Source: Sebastes aleutianus (Eukaryota > Chordata > Actinopteri > Perciformes > Sebastidae). Taken from it: 64,000 nt of DNA. The stretch lies in contig CAKAKS010000066.1 in NCBI GenBank assembly GCA_916700875.1, positions 5,924,243 to 5,988,242 of the forward strand. Direction: 5' to 3'. Positions 24,512-36,987 of this stretch are shown in pieces; position 1 is the stretch's first letter, and every line of letters begins with the position of its first letter. The notes beneath the pieces are model-generated. The model saw nothing but the letters and a program-made list of their open reading frames with translations, was not told where the DNA came from and made no database searches. A program made the translations under genes and the position numbers.

Positions 24512-25343
24512 GGGGAGAGCGGGGTCGGTTGGGACAGAAGGACAGTTGGGACCATAGATATAAAACAGTAGATGGGACATTACTTCATAACTAATGGGAT
24601 AATCGTCCGCCACCTTACCTGGGTATTGTTTACAATTGCCACCAACTGGTTATCGGCTGTTCAGCACCTATTGCTTTACTAAATAAATGCATCAGGAGTT
24701 CTGCTGAAGACATTAACTTTTCCAAACAAAACTTTTTTTATCAACTAAAACAACTCATCATTTAAAGTTAGCAAGGCTCTTCAACCTCTCCTCTCAGCAC
24801 TAAAACAAACCCCCACGCCGGTTGACCGGGAAAAAAATTGCAAAACAGGAAATGACTGACTACTTACGTGACTCACGGGACTGATGATACCAACGAGTCA
24901 CATGGCTAAAAAAGTCATGACATGACAAAATAAGTCAATGTTACTTTTAGTTTCACACTGGACGCGAACAGCGGTCTCCTGGTTGAAAGTCTTGTGTTTG
25001 TTTGACCCATCCACCACACCTCCCACACACCCTGAGCGGACTCTCACGCTATTAATACTACGTCAGTTGCTCCAACTGGCGAATAACGCCGCGGGTGGGT
25101 TTACATTGAGGTTAGTTGAAAGCCTGGTTCGTAACAAACTCCCGGGAGGCTTATTTTTGGGAAAATGCTCAAAATTGTGCCTTTCACGTTTGGGTTTGTC
25201 TCTGAAAAACTTGATAAATTGTAAGCAGACACCAGTGTCAGTTCAGGGATCAAAATATTTTCATTAGTGTTCAAGTAGTCTGTGAGTAACGGAAGGTTAT
25301 TTGGTGATGGGGCAAAAGCGTCTCAACCGACCCCGCTCTCCCC
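24512..25343. mobile_element. TA-flanked MITE (Tc1/mariner type) with GGGGAGAGCGGGG ends
   Basis: The ends GGGGAGAGCGGGGTCGGTTG and CAACCGACCCCGCTCTCCCC are exact inverted repeats of 20 bp, with TA on both outer sides (24510-24511 and 25344-25345). That matches a TA target duplication. The 832-bp interior has no transposase and includes a stretch related to family D (about 24920-25130, GGTCTCCTGGTTGAAAGTC). Non-autonomous. Confidence 0.8.
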
Positions 25344-25345
25344 TA

Positions 25346-26142
25346 TTTTCCTAGATGTTGTCTTTAATTGCTCCGTATGTAACCTAATGATGCAGTCAAT
25401 AAATCACCAAGGATATTTGGCAACCTACATAATGTGCACTGATGAAACATTACTTTTTTTGCATTTAAAACCTGGTGGTGATGAGTGTGCACGTGACCTC
25501 CCTTCCGCATTTGTCACCTTGTGCATTCCTGAGATTTGTGCATGTTTGAACTCCCTCCAAGTCGCTGGCACGGGGAAAATCAGCAATAGGAGCAAATAGG
25601 GGCAGTAATCAGTTCATCAGAGTGGGTCTCCGCATTTCTAGCACGGGAATTCTCTGTGGCATAATGTGATCCAGCTTTGGGGAAACAAGTGGAAAATGAC
25701 TGGAGGCTAAAACAACTAATGAATACTTACACTGAGAGGTCTGGTGCAGCACATGTTTGTAGTGGGCAGCTACTGAGAGAGAGAGAGAGCGGAGAGAGGC
25801 ACTTGTGAGGGGTTGCACAGGTCCAGGATCCCCTCTGTGGTGCATAAGTATGTGTCAAATATATCAGTTAAATATAATTGGTGCTTTGGTAAATATTTTA
25901 GATCAATATCAGGTTATTCAACCACACACAACAGGTCCATCATTATGCACTCATGTTGCACAGACAACCCACAAACAGGGCGGTGCTGCAGACACTGAAG
26001 TCATGTCCTCAATAGTTTCTTTTCTTGTAATTTACACAACCTAAGAAGGAGTTTTTCATGAAACCAAAAAATTCACACAGGGTTTTTTAAGGCAAAAACA
26101 TACAATTGTTTTCAATAAATGTGACCGTGACTGAAGACAAAG
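25346..26142. other. Intergenic stretch, nothing recognised
   Basis: Unremarkable sequence with short open frames only. Confidence 0.5.
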
Positions 26143-27404
26143 AGTTTAAACGCGATAATAACGCGTTAACACAAATTTGTTTTAATGCCACTAATTTGCC
26201 AACTTGCGATTTTTAGGTTGTAGCGTGCTCACTTTTAAAGCTAGAATAGAGATGCCAGTAGAGATCATATGAAACTAGAAAAACCTAATGAATCCATTGG
26301 TACCAACCATGTCATACTACCTTGTCGTGAAGGAGGCTACATTTTTTCCCAAACTTAGGCTAAATTTTGGTGAGGAAAAATTGGCATGGCCATTTTCAAA
26401 GGGGTCCCTTGACCTCTGACCTCAAGATATGTGAATGAAAATGGTTTCTATGGGTACCCATGAGTCTCCCCTTTACAGACATGCCCACTTTATGATAATC
26501 ACATGCAGTTTGGGGCAAGTCATAGTCAAGTCAGCACACTGACACACTGACAGCTGTTGTTGCCTGTTGGGCTGCAGTTTGCCATGTTATGATTTGAGCA
26601 TATTGTTTTATGCTAAATGCAGTACCTGAGAGGATTTCTGGACAATATTTGTCATTGTTTTGTGTTGTTAATTGATTTCCAATAATAAATATATACATAC
26701 ATTTGCATAAAGCAGCATATTTGTCCACTCCCATGTTGATAAGAGTATTAAATACTTGACAATCGTGCTCATTTTCAGGTTCATACTTGTATTTTGTGTT
26801 CCTACTAGAACATGTTTACATGCTGTAATGTTAAAAAAAAAATATTTTCCTCATACTGTCAGCCTGAATATGCCTGTATTTACCCTCTGTCTGAAACACT
26901 CCGTTTTAGCACATTTTGACGGAATTGCAACAGTTAGGGTCTATGTGTACTTCCTGTCAGCTGATGACATTCACATATACTGCAACCAAGAAATAAACTA
27001 GGACACATTTAGAATGTTTACATTTAAAATTGTGTAAAGGGTCTAAATATTGTATATTTGTGACATCACAAATGGGCAGAAATCCTGACAGCTTGTTTCA
27101 AATGCAGAGTTTCTGAATACGGGCTGTGTGTGTAATTCCCTGTGGATTGAGTGTTTCGATACTTTCACAGTATTTATATAGGACTTAAGCCTGCTTTATA
27201 ATAAAAAAAAACATGAAAATCTCACTTTTTTTATAATATGGGACCTTTAAGGTACATTTTGAACAAAAAAAGAAATGTGTGAATTATTTGCGCTTAATCC
27301 CAATTAATCATAAACAATCGTGATTAATTGTTTTATAAATATTTGTAATCCAAAACAGTACTATTTTGGGGTGATTACATATTTTTAATAGATTGACAGC
27401 CCTA
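26143..27404 (-). mobile_element. hAT-like MITE, family A copy 1, carrying a nested insertion
   Basis: It runs from AACGCGATAATAACGCGTTA-like sequence to GATTGACAGCCCTA. Its core (GTCTCCCCTTTACAGACATG, CACTGACACACTGACAGCTG, TGGGCTGCAGTTTGCCATGT) recurs at 48703-49334, 53404-54141 and 57304-58037. The sequence is interrupted at 26763-27250 by a different element. ORFs of 60-80 codons across the core are shadows repeated in every copy. Confidence 0.8.
26763..27250. mobile_element. Nested MITE inside family A copy 1
   Basis: Other family A copies read ACTTGACAAATCTCCCTTTAAGG straight through, but this one has about 490 extra bases between ACTTGACAA and CCTTTAAGG. The insert starts TCGTGCTCATTTTCAGGTTC and ends ATAATATGGGACCTTTAA, a terminus seen in a common fish MITE. 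It inserted at the TTAA present in the uninterrupted copies. Confidence 0.75.
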
Positions 27405-27474
27405 ATTTCTACAATTACTTAAATTAAGAAGCTGTAATTTTGAGTCTGCACCATTTCTAGCTGCGCTTCCACTC

Positions 27475-27492
27475 CGCGCCACCAGAGGGGGA
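27475..27492 (+). promoter_or_regulatory. Candidate CTCF site upstream of paip1
   Basis: CCGCGCCACCAGAGGGGGAC resembles the CTCF core CCACCAGRGGGCG. It sits about 290 bp upstream of the paip1 start, between fgf10 and paip1. Motif match only, judged by eye. Confidence 0.4.
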
Positions 27493-27768
27493 CATGTTCA
27501 TCCTGCTATCTCACTCTATCAGTGATAAACCAGCCACAGCGAGTTTGTTGATAAAGGAAGTGGCGGTAGAGTTGTGTGTGAACTGAGCTGCCAGGAGAGA
27601 GAGAGGGAAAACAGACATCATGAAAGAGAGATAGGCTGCGTTTGTTATGATGAAAACACAAGCCACGCTGAACTAACTAAACAGCAGTCAAACAGCCTCA
27701 TTTCTTCATCTTTGTTCTGTGTATCCTGATGCTGCTCTGAGAGACTTGAAGAAGCGGAGCAGCTGAAC
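27493..27768 (+). promoter_or_regulatory. paip1: Probable paip1 promoter and 5' UTR
   Basis: The segment lies between the last upstream repeat and the paip1 ATG. It has no TATA-like core element and is moderately GC-rich near the start, as expected for a housekeeping gene. The transcription start is not assigned. Confidence 0.35.
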
Positions 27769-30700
27769 ATGAACGAGAGTTTCGACCGAGCTCCCGGAGC
27801 GGGCAGAAGCCGACATTATGCAGCGGAGCCCGGGCTGCTGCTGGAGGAGGACGGAGACAACAACACGACGCTGTTCAACCAGAGAGAGCCGCTGAGGCAG
27901 CCGAGGACCACCCCGCCTTTCCCCGAGAACAGCATGAGCCCTGCTGACTACATGGTGTCTGGAGGTATGGCAACCAGAACACAGCTAGCTAACGAGCTAA
28001 TGTTACTTTCACATTCGTTTTCAGTTAAATGCCTCCAGCTAGCTCTCACTGGAGGCCACACTGTGGTTACCTGAATGTTACTGTAGTCACACAAGTTCAT
28101 CCCCTCTCATCTGAGAAGTGTGAGGCTAACATTAACCTAAATCTGGTACTGTGATTAGACAGCTAGCTAACATCAATGTTATTTAGCAGCTTGATATTAT
28201 ATATAAATATTATATATAATATATATATAATAATATATATTAAATATTATATTTATATATTATATATAAATATTATATATATAATAATTATATTTATATT
28301 ATATATATAATATATATAAATATTATATATATAATATATATATATATAATATATATTAAATATTATATTTATATATTATATATATAATAATTATATTTAT
28401 ATATATAATATATATAAATATATATATAAATATATATATAATATATGTTATTTAGCAGCTAGATATATATATATACATATATATATAATATATATATACA
28501 TATTTATATATATAATATATTATATATTATATATAAATATAATATATATGTATATAATATATATAATATGATATATATAATATAAATATAATTATATATA
28601 TATATTTATATAAATATAATATATATATAAAATATAATTATATATATATATTTATATAAATATAATATATATAAATATTATATATATAATATAATATATA
28701 ATTATATATGTTATTTAGCAGCTAGATATTATATATAAATATTATAAATGTAATATATATTATATTATATATATATTATATATATATATTATATATATAT
28801 ATATATATAATATAATATATAATTATATATATGTTATTTAGCAGCTAGATATTATATATAAATATTATAAATGTAATATATATATTATATATAATATATA
28901 TTATATATATATATTATATATATTATATATAATATATATATGTTAGCTGGCTGCTACATAACATTAATATTATCTAGCTAGATAACATTAATATTATCTA
29001 GCTAGATAATATTAATGTTATTTAGCTGGCTGCTACATAATATTAATATTATCTAGCTAGATAACATTAATATTATCTAGCTACATAACATTAATATTAT
29101 CTAGCTAGATAACATTAATATTATCTAGCTAGATAATATTAATGTTATTTAGCTGGCTGCTACATAACATTACTGTGAGCTAGCTTTAGCATCCTGGCTC
29201 TGCGACATGCACCTGTTGGATTGTTATTTCATGTGAGGTAACTGCAGCGTCTAAATAAAGCTCCCACTCAGATGTCACATAGTCGACAGTTAAAGCTGTC
29301 TTACCCAGCTACGACATTAGAGAGCTACCATTCATTATAGCTAACCTAATGTTATGTTGAGATAGCAAGGCAGAGCAAAGAGGAAGAGTTAGTTAGTTCC
29401 TCTTCTGATCAAGTAACTGGTGCTAGAGAGTAACGTTAGGGAACAGGGAATGAAGTTAGCAGCTGCCACCTGCCAAATGACAGAGGACATGTTGGCTGTG
29501 GCAGATAGGTTTTCCTTATATTAAGAAATATTAGTTTTAAAAAGCAATTCCTAAATTAAAAATGTAGGTTACATGATCCATATTTCTACTGTCTGTTACC
29601 ACAGTGTTTACTAGGAGTGGACGAAAATATAGAGTATTGCAATATTGTATTTTGTGATACTGTATTAATTCTCAAAAAAACATGTATTGAATTCTAATTA
29701 ATAATTTACATGCAAAGATTAACTCAGGAAATACTTTACTTTATTTGCAAAGATATACAAATGCAGATCCTACTGTTCTGATTGCATAAAAAAGTTAACT
29801 TCTTTATTCTCAGATTTTATGCATATAGCATTGTTATTTATACTATGATAGTTTTCCTAAAATAAGATTTTTTAAAAATAGCAATATACCGCCTTAATTA
29901 CAGTATCGCAATATATTGCAATATATTGAATCTTAACCCCTGTATCGTGATAAATATCTTATCGCCAGATTCTTGCCAATACACAGCCCTAAGTGGCAGA
30001 CAAAACAATTGTGTGTCTAGTGGAAATGTTCAGTGACCTGCCACAGTGGCACATGAGGAAAAACAATAGTTTTAGACCCTGTTAGGGAAGTAAAGTAACG
30101 TTACTAGTTGGTGGTCAACACCATGTGATTACATAGGCAGGTTAGAAAATCGAGGCTTTATTGAAAGTCCCCTAAAATACAGTAGTATCAACCAGTATGG
30201 GTTGAAAATGTATTGTTTTTTCCTTCTGAAAAACATCACTATCACTACAGTTCATAGCCAGCATGATCCAGTACTAATCTCTGGGATGACAGCCAACCAA
30301 CCACAGATATTATTGCTCCACTAGGTTGTCAAAAACATCTATAAACATCTATAAACATCTATAAAGAATTGTTTGTCCCTGTTGCCATAAAGTATTTTAA
30401 TCTGTGAGGACAGCACACAGCACTTTATAGCTATTTATTTAACCTTGATTCAGTCCTGGTACATGGTGCTCTTTTTTATGTAGCTTCTATTGGTGTATTG
30501 TGTTTTTATATGAATGTGTTTGTTATGTGATCTCTGCATCATTAAAAACACATCAATGAGCCACGTTTGAGCAAGGTTTGCTAAAAACTGCAGTGCCCAG
30601 CTGTTTTAGGAGCCTTTTTTACAAACTTAAATGTATATTTGGGACCTGTTTTGAAAGATTTTTAATGAATAAATTACAACAGCAACAGTATAGAGTATCA

Positions 30701-33700
30701 CCAGCCTTATCTTTTAAAGAAACGAGAGAATTTGCACATGTGGGATGAGTAGTGTCACATATATAACAAAGACTGACAACATCTTTCTTCTTCCTCCTTT
30801 CAGATTTTAAAAGACCGAGCAAACCCCAACAAAGTGCAAATGCCAACAGTACGTCTGCTTCCAGAGGTTTTAATGAAGTGGATTCCTTGGTCAAGTCATC
30901 GAAGCTTTCAGCCAGTGCCCCAGAGTTTGTCCCCGCTGGAATTAACTCGTATGAAGTAAGAGGATTTTTAAAATTTTTTATACTATTACTCTTATTTTCT
31001 AGTGTTTTTTAAACAACATTATATTGTAATGGTTCACTTCTTATGTTAGCTTCCAAGGAGGAATTGTGTCAGTAGTGCATCCATTATTACTTTCATAAAG
31101 AGCATCTCATAAACTTAGATTTTTAATTTTAACATGTAAGGCTACTGAATTATTTTGCATTAGCACGACAAAGTACTCTGGGTTTCTTGTTTAGTTTTTC
31201 ATGTTTGCATTGTGATTTTTGTACAGGACCCCTCTTTTTACGACGAGGACGAAAGCTATTATGAACCAACCTTGGCTGAAACGGTCGCAGACTTCCTTGA
31301 CCACCTGAGCTCCTCGCCAGGGTCCTTTGAGTCGGATGTTGAACAAATAACTTGCATGCTCAACTCCTGGGTTACTACTGAAGAGCTGTTGAACGAGCTG
31401 GTGGAACTGATCTACACACAGGTGACACATTCAGGCCTCATTTTGCTTTTTGTATAAATATTAAATAATATGATTTTAAACCAAACCTGTCTAAACACAG
31501 CATGCACATTCAATATAAATATAAATGCATGTTTCTGACAAAACACACAACTTTTCATTGCAGTCTACTGCCATTCCAAACTTCTCCTACACGGGCGCCA
31601 GGCTCTGTAACTACCTGTCCCATCATCTCATCGTCAGCCCGCCGAGTGGCAACTTTCGTCAGCTGCTCATGAAAAGGTAATTAATTTCTGTTTTGTTTGA
31701 TTTAATGTAGGTTCCTATCAGGGGTAGGTGAGATCTTATGACAAAAATCCCCTTGACTTTTCATGAAATAAAATGTTTTGATGATTACTTTGTTGAAAAA
31801 GTGTAGAAGCAGTAGAAAATGTTGGTATCACACAAGCAGTAGTAGAAGTATGTTTTACATTCCAAACTGAAAAGTTAGTGGGCAACAAATAATAAGGTCA
31901 GTGCAAAGCAACGTGAACTGTCATTGTTAAGTTAATGTTGTCTGTCGTAGATGTCAAACAGACTTTGAACGGAGAGACGCAGCCGTTCGAGGAGACCCGG
32001 AGACTCAGAAGAAATTCCACTCCTATGTGCTCTTTCTGGGAGAGCTCTATCTCAACCTGGAGGTAAGAGGTTCTCTTTAAGACTATATTGACTTCTTTTT
32101 TGAATCACATAATTTGGACCATACCTGCCACTGCATTTAGCCTCACTGGCAGTGCTTACTGCAGGTTGTGACCTTGTTGGGGGGCCTACATGCTGCCCCA
32201 GTGGCACTGAGGGAAACACTTTGCTGGATGCGTGCTTGCTAATTTGACAGACAGCTGTCCATTCATATAAAACAAAAGACTAGGTTAAAACCTAATGGGG
32301 TATATGGATGGACCGTATATTGTTACACTGATAGTCAGTGGTGGTGTCTATAATGTGTGTTCCTGGATATTAAATGTTCATCTACAATTTTCTGTCGTGG
32401 TAATATTTGTTCTTAAGGTGTAGCATATTATGAAATGGTTAAGGTACAATTGAGTCAATTGAAGACTGTCCGCGCCTCGCTGTAGAAGCCTCCTGAGGAC
32501 ATAATTGAGGACTATTTGCATGTTGTCATTTTGAAAGAGCAACTGCCAATGAGGAAACTTCATCACTCCAACACTTACTCAGTAAGTCAGGGACAGACTT
32601 TTGCGTTTGTAGAGCTGGCCCTGCTTTGCTGCGGTCCAGCCTAGAAAAACCAACACCAGAATACAGCTCAGCATGCCTTCAACCTTTTCATTGTATCCGT
32701 GATATTTGTGCCAATTTATTCAGGTAAAGAGTTCAAAAGGACCTCCCAATCGAGCCAATATCCTCCTCGTCGCTCTGAAAGACCTGATGAACAGTCTATT
32801 CTCCAAGCCTGTGGATGGAAATCTCATCTGCGCTGTCAAACTTCTCAAGGTTTCAAATCTCAATGAGATATGTTTACAGATTTGTATCGAAAGCTTTCCA
32901 CGTAGTTTTGCTATTTAGTGAGATAATGAGAATGTGTTTTAAATTCACAGCTGACAGGCTCGGTCCTGGATGACGCCTGGAAAGAGAGTGGGAAACCACA
33001 CATGGAGGATCTGATCCGAAGAATAGAAACTATTCTGCTGGATGCCAAATGCAGCAGGTGTGTATATCTGTGTTGTCTTTTGTGTTCAGCTGCTACTCAA
33101 GGCTTATGCTTAAAGTAACTTTATCTCTAAAAAAAACTTGTAACATGCTTCTGCAATCATCCATCATCAAAAAACTTTGAAAGAATAGATAATCTTTCAC
33201 TCAAAAAATAATCAAATATATACTGTTTTTTTATGAAGTTTCAGAGTTTTAAACCAATGTGTACCAAAGAGTTTTAGCTTATTTAACACACTAGGAACAT
33301 GTACCATCATTCTAAAGTCAGTCTTAAAGTGGCAAAAAGCAGAAGTGCCCAAAAGCAGAGCAGTTCAGAATTAAACCCTCATCAACATCTGGGGTAAAAC
33401 TTCTTGATATGAGCATTTTTGTCCTCAGGGACGTCAGACAGATGCTTCTGAAACTAGTAGAGCTGAGATCTAGTGACTGGGGCAGAGTCCGTGCTGCTTC
33501 AGCAGCCAGCAACGCCACTCCAGACAACGACCCTAACTACTTTATGGTGAGTGTCAACTGGACCATACTCCCTATTTCTCTCTTCTTCTTTTTTTTTTAA
33601 ATTCTAAATTTTTTTCCTCTGCATTTCTGTTTTTCATGGATTTATTTTTCTCCTCTCAGAATGAACCTACATTCTACACAGAAGATGGTACTCCTTTTAC

Positions 33701-35579
33701 AGCAGCAGACCCAGGTGAGGTTATGTAAACATGTTGGTGATAGATCAGAATAACATGGGGAGTATGCAGATAGAACTTTATATTAATGTGAAAGATGGTT
33801 GATCAGTAAAATAAAGAAGTGTTTTCTTAAATGCACTATAAATATGTTGTTGAATAAGTCCTTTAAATGCTAGAAAAAAGCAGTCTTCTCCTTCAGTAAA
33901 TGGAAAACATATTGAATCATGTCGTAGCCTCTTTTGTGCTTTAATGTCGGTCTTTCTGCTTTTACAGATTATGCTGAGAAATACCAAGAGATCCTGGACA
34001 GGCAGGAATATTTCCAAGATATTGATGGAGAAAATGAAAATGGAAATGAAATGTAAGTACATACATGTCATAGGGATGAAATAATGCCTTTGTTTTAGGT
34101 CACAGCCTCCTACTTTACTGGGCACCTGTTGATGCTTGTTGCTATGGATACCACTCAAAGATACAACTGTCACATCTTAAGCCGTAATCAGAATACCTCG
34201 AATCAATGCCAGTCACATCTTTGTGATTACATTGTTACATTGGTTGTTTAGTGGAAACTTGCTTCCTACATTCAGTGGTGCCTCAGGTGGCACATGGACC
34301 TGCATGACCTTCACAATAACTCCACAATGAACAATTAAATTACTGATGTGGTTCAACCCATTTGTACCCAACGACTATATTTAAAAAATGAAATTTGAAA
34401 AATACCACAACATTTGTTCCGATTGGTCAAAAGTCTTGAAATGAGGCACGGACATACTTTGGGCAAGTATCTAACAGTACAACTTTGACATTTTTAGATC
34501 ATATGAAAAAAATACCACTTTTATTAATAGTCAAAGTCAGGAATTTGGAAAATGAGGAAAAAACGCTGACATTGTGTTTATTAAATGTTTTCCATATGAT
34601 TTCTTTACACTGCATATTTGTGCATATCTTTGTTATGATAATGTTATGAGTTCATAGATACCAAATACTTGATTGTGCTCCCTGTAGTCTCTGAGATAGA
34701 CCTTTTCTTATCATACTATATCTAGTATTTTGGGCTCATGGGACTTCTGTTTTTTCCTAAAATATAATGAAGTCAATTGCAAAACCAGTAGTTCCATGTG
34801 TCCAAATACTAGATACAATATGATAAGAAAAATTCACTTTTCAGCCAAACAATTTGATTGATTTTTTCCAAATGTCTTCACATTTGTGCTTTAGGCGAGC
34901 CTAGAGGACACTTCCACCAAAGGAAATCAAAGATTTCATTTTATTTAGAATTTTAAAATGAAATAAAATGTTATGTTATTGTTTTTGTTGGCAAAGCAAG
35001 AGCATCTACAGTACAAACAACGTGTACAAATCTGAGTGTAAAACGGAGAGCTCATGTTGAGAAAGACGAGGTTTTCTGGTAACAGAAAGTTGAAATTCTG
35101 CTTTTGTTTAAACCAAAATCTGTAAAAGCTCAACCGCACCACCACGCTAGTACATCTTCGGTCATGTGACCGCATAGTGGCTTCACCCAGGTCATATGAC
35201 CACGACTGACCTGCGGGCCCCTGAGCGTGGTGAATGAGTTTGACTGGCCCACAATGCAACAGGTTCACCCATCGCCTCAGATTCAGTTTAGTCAGCAGTT
35301 GGGTGTGAAAGAGGGCTTAGCTCGCTCCTGTCCTCTCTCTCAGAAATGTGTGTGTTTGTGAGCTTGTGTGTCATGTAAATGACAATGACTGACACATATT
35401 GTAGGTTATGTTAATATTAAGTTAAACAGCATGTTTATCTTTAAGATGTAAAAAAAAAGTACATCACTGGTTTTTGTTGTGTTCACAGATACGAGGACTC
35501 TGAAGACGAGATGGAGCCTGAGATAGAAGAAGCTTTTGAGCGTTTTTGTTTAGAATCGGAGAAGAAACGACAACAATGA
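27769..35579 (+). CDS. paip1: Poly(A)-binding protein-interacting protein 1
   Basis: Eleven exons: 27769-27964, 30804-30955, 31227-31421, 31564-31676, 31951-32062, 32724-32849, 32951-33057, 33429-33546, 33660-33714, 33968-34052 and 35489-35579 (TGA). They join in frame to 449 residues. Exon 2 holds a PAM2 motif (SKLSASAPEFVPAG) that binds the MLLE domain of PABPC1. Exons 3-8 form the MIF4G domain (LAETVADFLDHL, NFSYTGARLCNYLSHH, YVLFLGELYLNLE, NLICAVKLLKLTGSVLDDAW, MLLKLVELRSSDWGRV). The acidic C-terminus (DEMEPEIEEAFERFCLESEK) matches the PAM1 region of PAIP1. The protein bridges PABP and eIF4A/eIF3 in the cytoplasm and stimulates cap-dependent translation. The human long form is about 479 residues, and this N-terminus is shorter. 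All junctions have GT and AG. Confidence 0.95.
28190..28941. repeat. AT satellite array in paip1 intron 1
   Basis: About 750 bp made almost only of TA, ATAA and TATT units. The non-AT word TTATTTAGCAGCTAGATAT (first copy with CTTGATAT) recurs near 28180, 28447, 28709 and 28833. The last two are followed by nearly the same sequence, so the array contains larger duplicated units. Confidence 0.9.
28942..29166. repeat. Tandem palindromic repeat (ATCTAGCTAGATAACATTA)
   Basis: Units of ATTAATATTATCTAGCTAGA alternate with TTAGCTGGCTGCTACATAAC, the latter at about 28942, 29021 and 29146. The TATCTAGCTAGATA core is a perfect palindrome and is repeated at least five times. It directly adjoins the AT satellite. 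Confidence 0.85.
29610..29996 (-). mobile_element. hAT-like MITE, family B copy 2
   Basis: It starts CTAGGAGTGGACGAAAATAT and ends AATACACAGCCCTAAG. The reverse strand carries GGCAAGAATCTGGCGATAAG and ATATTGCAATATATTGCGAT, shared with 6432 and 58878. In paip1 intron 1, non-coding. Confidence 0.7.
35176..35290 (+). repeat. Diverged repeat pair, copy 1 (last paip1 intron)
   Basis: The stretch containing GTCAGCAGTTGGGTGTGAAA and GAGGGCTTAGCTC recurs, with mismatches, at about 40694-40790 (GTCAGCAGATGGGTGTGAAA, GAGGGATTAGCTC). The origin is unclear. Confidence 0.5.
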
Positions 35580-36421
35580 CGTGAGAGTGAGAATCTGTGA
35601 GACTCAACAGGCACATACTGTACTGCATCGGATAGGTTCAGACTTTTATTTTACTGCAAACAAGCATTTTAACTCAAAAAAAAGCTGTTCATAGTTGCAC
35701 TTCTGACACTTTTTTTCAGTCAGTGTTGATTAGTAATGGGGACAATCAACAGGTTTAATTGTTCGAGGTATTAAGATTTATTTTTTTGGAAAGTTCTCTT
35801 TTTTGATTTTAATTATTTCAAAATGTATTTCTTTTATGCCTAAACTCAACTAAAGAGGGAAATAGTGTGCTGTGGGTTTCTTTTAGTTCTTTTCTGAAAG
35901 GCAGATTTCAGCAAAAGTGTGCATAATTTGTTGAATACTAATTAATGCCCCATGCATAACGTACAGGCCAAAAGACTCAGAAATGCATCATCTTCATGTC
36001 AAATGCACTGTAAAAAGGTAAGGTGGTTGCTTTACTTCATAATACAATGCATATACAGCCTTCATCTTGACTGAAATAGTGTCAGGTTGCCAATGTTACA
36101 TACTATATTCAAGATGATTCACCTGTTAATCTGGCTGCGGTTCATTTAAGCGGTCAGGAACTCTGAAGCGATATAGCTGTAATAAATACAAATACTACGA
36201 ATAATACGATGTGAATGTGGACAAACGAAACTCTTTTTTTTAAACATCTTTCTGGGGCTAAAGTCACCATTTCAGGAAGTACAAAGAGATAATATGTCAG
36301 TGTGACACAACGGATTCATAGTTAAACCAAGACTGAAAGACTGTTTACCAGCAATCCATGGAGCCCATAAACAGGAATGTTTCATAGTTTGTAAATATTA
36401 TTTATGGTATTGTTTGCCTGC

Positions 36422-36427
36422 AATAAA
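36422..36427 (+). terminator. paip1: paip1 polyadenylation signal
   Basis: AATAAA followed by TTCTTTATAATGTGAGATTTG, a T/G-rich downstream element. It lies 843 bases after the paip1 stop, giving a 3' UTR of about 0.86 kb. Confidence 0.65.
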
Positions 36428-36540
36428 TTCTTTATAATGTGAGATTTGTCTTTGAGCCTTTTGGGGGTTGAAGGAGATTTGATGGCTGTAATCACAGGCC
36501 CAGTTACACTGAGTTAGAATTTCAGTAATTCCAACTTTTG

Positions 36541-36987
36541 TTAAAGGTGCTATTGATAACATTGATGATATTCACCCAATAGATGTTGCATTCTCCCTCC
36601 TCGTTGCATTTACTTCACAACATGTCGTTGGCAGGCAGTTACCGTCAATCTCAGCCATTTATATGTTTTTTCCACACTAGCTGACGACCCAGAGATATCA
36701 CGTGATACCAGCGTCGTTTTACTATTGGCTCACAAGCCTTCTTAGAAGTGGAAACCATCTTCCACAGAGATAAACAAAACTCTCATTTTGGACCCACTAA
36801 CATTTTTTAAATGATTTATTCACAATTATATATATATAATAATATATAATATATATATCATTTTATTTTTATTTTTCAGGAAAACACATACTTTTATCCG
36901 GCACCTTTCTAAAAGCTCTGTGGAGTTTTTTTTTGTTGTTTTTTTAAATATTCGTCTACTTAAAAATGTTATCAATAAGACCTTTAA
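36541..36987. mobile_element. TTAA-flanked MITE downstream of paip1
   Basis: The ends TTAAAGGTGCTATTGATAAC and (reversed) TTAAAGGTCTTATTGATAAC are 18/20 identical, with TTAA at each outer edge. Length 447 bp; no coding capacity. Confidence 0.8.

Noticed and set aside
28942..29166. Regularly spaced repeats, considered as a CRISPR-like array
   Set aside because: The units are palindromic satellite DNA within a vertebrate intron, with no unique spacers and no cas genes.
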